Shown here one piece after another: positions 19,154 to 20,456 of a stretch of DNA of 20,456 bases. The notes under the pieces are model-generated. The model ran no database searches. It was not told where the DNA came from and saw only the letters and a list, made by a program, of their open reading frames with translations. Source of the DNA: Chytriomyces cf. hyalinus JEL632 (lineage: Eukaryota > Chytridiomycota > Chytridiomycetes > Chytridiales > Chytriomycetaceae); assembly GCA_025435555.1 (NCBI GenBank), contig JAIWWG010000192.1, positions 1 through 20,456 on the forward strand, in the 5' to 3' direction. Position 1 is the first letter of the stretch. Each line of letters opens with the position of its first letter. The position numbers were made by a program, and so were the translations under genes.

Positions 19154-20456
19154 TCAGTTCTTGCCCTTCTTGTTGCCCTTCTTGGCCCCCTTGGAAGAAC
19201 CCCCTTCAATAAATTTAACAAGCTCATCGATGGGCAAATGTCCCTTGCTTGGTACAACGGGCTCGACAGGCCCGGCAGCGAGAGCCGCCGATGCTGCAGA
19301 GTCGGCTCTGCTCTGTTTGGCGGCGGCCTTTGACAGTGGCGTTTGCTGTCCATTCTTTGATTTCAATTTGGAAGCAGAGACGGGCTTCTTTGGCAACGAT
19401 GCAGTGGCTGGTTTAGGGGCAGCCGCCTGTGCGGCTGGGTTTGATGCTTTGTTGCTTGAAGCAGCTTCAGCGGCCTGCGTCAATCCACATCAATTTACCA
19501 TCGCAAAACACAACCGCCAAGATAAAACACTCACATCCATTTCAATTTTCCTCCTCAGCATAACAAGCAGCTGCTCAGCTTCCTGAACATTCTTTTGTGA
19601 CACTTCGTCCTCCTCAGTGCTCTTTGACTTGGCGTAGGTAAGCAGAATTTCTTGCACTTCCAAAGCCTTGACAAAGTCACCAGACTGGATCAAACTGTTA
19701 AAGTAGAGTTCATGCGCCCGAATCGTTTGCTCATGTTCCCGGCCGAGGAGAATATCGTAGGTTTCAACTGCACGGGCAAGGAACTTGACACCAGTTTCTG
19801 AATCCACCTTGCTCTCATTCAAGAGCATCGCAACTTGTGCCTATATTCGAGTGTGTGTATGTAGGTTGGATTAGGACTAACGAGGGGTTGCGTAAGCTCG
19901 CAAGCACGTACATCTCCGGCGGCAAGTTCCGGGTGGCGCGCCTCAGCGCAATGCATTTTTAAGAGTTTCATGGCATGGTGCATGTACTTGAAACCAACAA
20001 GCGTGTTTCCAGACAGGCACTCAAAGTAACCAAGGTTGAGCTTTTTTTTTTTTAGTAAAAAGGCGTGATTTTAGGGAGAAAAAAAACACTTTGACCAAAT
20101 CAGCAAACTCACATATTGTTGGAGAGTTTCTGGGTCATCAAACCATTCAAACGCTCCGTAATCAACAATGCCCGTCGCTGGTAAATCTTGCATAGCTCGT
20201 GATCCTGAGTTTCATAGTGATGCACGGCAAGCTGTCTTTGAATCTTGGCGGCATCCGCATGAACAGGTCCAAACACTTGCTCATACACGTTCAAAGCTTC
20301 AGAAAGAAATTCAAGGCCGACTTTTTGGTCCCCCTTCCTGAGCGTAAACAGTGCATGCTCATGCAACTCGTCTCCAAAACTGCAGCCAGGCTCAGCGTAT
20401 TTGACAATTGGGTACAAGTTCAGCACATCGGCCACGGCGAAAGCTGGAGTCTTGGA
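19154..20456 (-). CDS. CLU1: CLU/TIF31 family protein, C-terminal TPR region (5' truncated, one apparent frameshift)
   Basis: Four exons on the minus strand: 20456-20113 (continues beyond the window), 20040-19912, 19840-19535 and 19474-19154. Introns are 72, 71 and 60 nt. The first exon reads ADVLNLYPIVKYAEPGCSF and then TPR-like repeats (KVGLEFLSEALNVYEQVFG, HELCKIYQRRALLITERLNG). The next exons give LNLGYFECLSGNTLVGFKYM, FLARAVETYDILLGREHEQT and DFVKALEVQEILLTY. The tail is Ala/Lys/Ser-rich with HLPIDELVKFIEGG and a lysine-rich end. The order (DV.NLYP, TPRs, IDEL..FI tail) matches clustered-mitochondria (Clu/TIF31) proteins, cytosolic proteins needed for normal mitochondrial distribution and reported to bind mRNAs for mitochondrial proteins. 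Near 20139-20145 the frame breaks: upstream is ITERLNG in frame 0, and the conserved continuation DDPETLQQY then LNLGYF is in another frame, as if one base were missing. The annotation assumes this is an error or a recent mutation. Confidence 0.82.

Noticed and set aside
18885-19586. 233-codon plus-strand frame opposite the CLU gene
   Set aside because: It is the antisense of the Ala/Lys-rich CLU tail exon and crosses a supported intron; no domain is visible.

Overview
The window is eukaryotic nuclear DNA and most likely comes from an early-diverging, chytrid-like fungus. Genes are compact and carry many GT..AG introns, mostly 34-122 nt, often with a CTAAT/CTAAC/CTGAC-like branch site just upstream of the acceptor. 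The gene set (TACC, Med15, CLU/TIF31, a small SPT subunit, an F-box protein, a class C GPCR) and a fungal-style DNA transposon point the same way. The species assignment is inference; no rRNA or other marker is present.

Layout. (1) 1-616: 3' end of a TACC-family coiled-coil gene, plus strand. (2) 373-5732: a 5.36-kb DNA transposon inserted in or at the TACC 3' end. It has short CAC...GTG inverted termini, TA flanks, arrays of CGGCCG palindromes at both ends, and two divergent spliced genes: a 911-aa Plavaka/KDZ-like (CACTA-like) transposase (plus) and a 279-aa accessory protein (minus) that is visible only after splicing six exons. (3) 5853-7280: a three-exon F-box protein, plus. (4) 7664-8245: a small spliced hypothetical gene, minus. 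(5) 8650-14519: an eight-exon, 1786-aa glutamine-rich Mediator subunit Med15 with a KIX domain, plus. (6) 14854-18020: a four-exon, 990-aa receptor, minus, joining a signal peptide and a Pmp-like beta-helix ectodomain to a class C (7tm_3) GPCR membrane domain. (7) 18589-18925: a two-exon, 73-aa small subunit of serine palmitoyltransferase, plus. (8) 19154-20456: the C-terminal TPR part of a CLU/TIF31 protein, minus, with an apparent one-base frameshift.

The host genes do not form a pathway. They are neighbours in a gene-dense locus, arranged as divergent pairs (minus hypothetical/Med15, receptor/SPT subunit) and convergent pairs (F-box/minus hypothetical, Med15/receptor, SPT subunit/CLU). The two transposon genes do belong together: they diverge from start codons only 25 bp apart and lie between the two palindrome arrays, as in CACTA-type elements with a catalytic protein and an end-binding accessory protein. 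The most novel items are the beta-helix/GPCR fusion and the two-gene transposon. All splice models were derived by eye from reading-frame continuity, splice signals and family resemblance; none has transcript support here.
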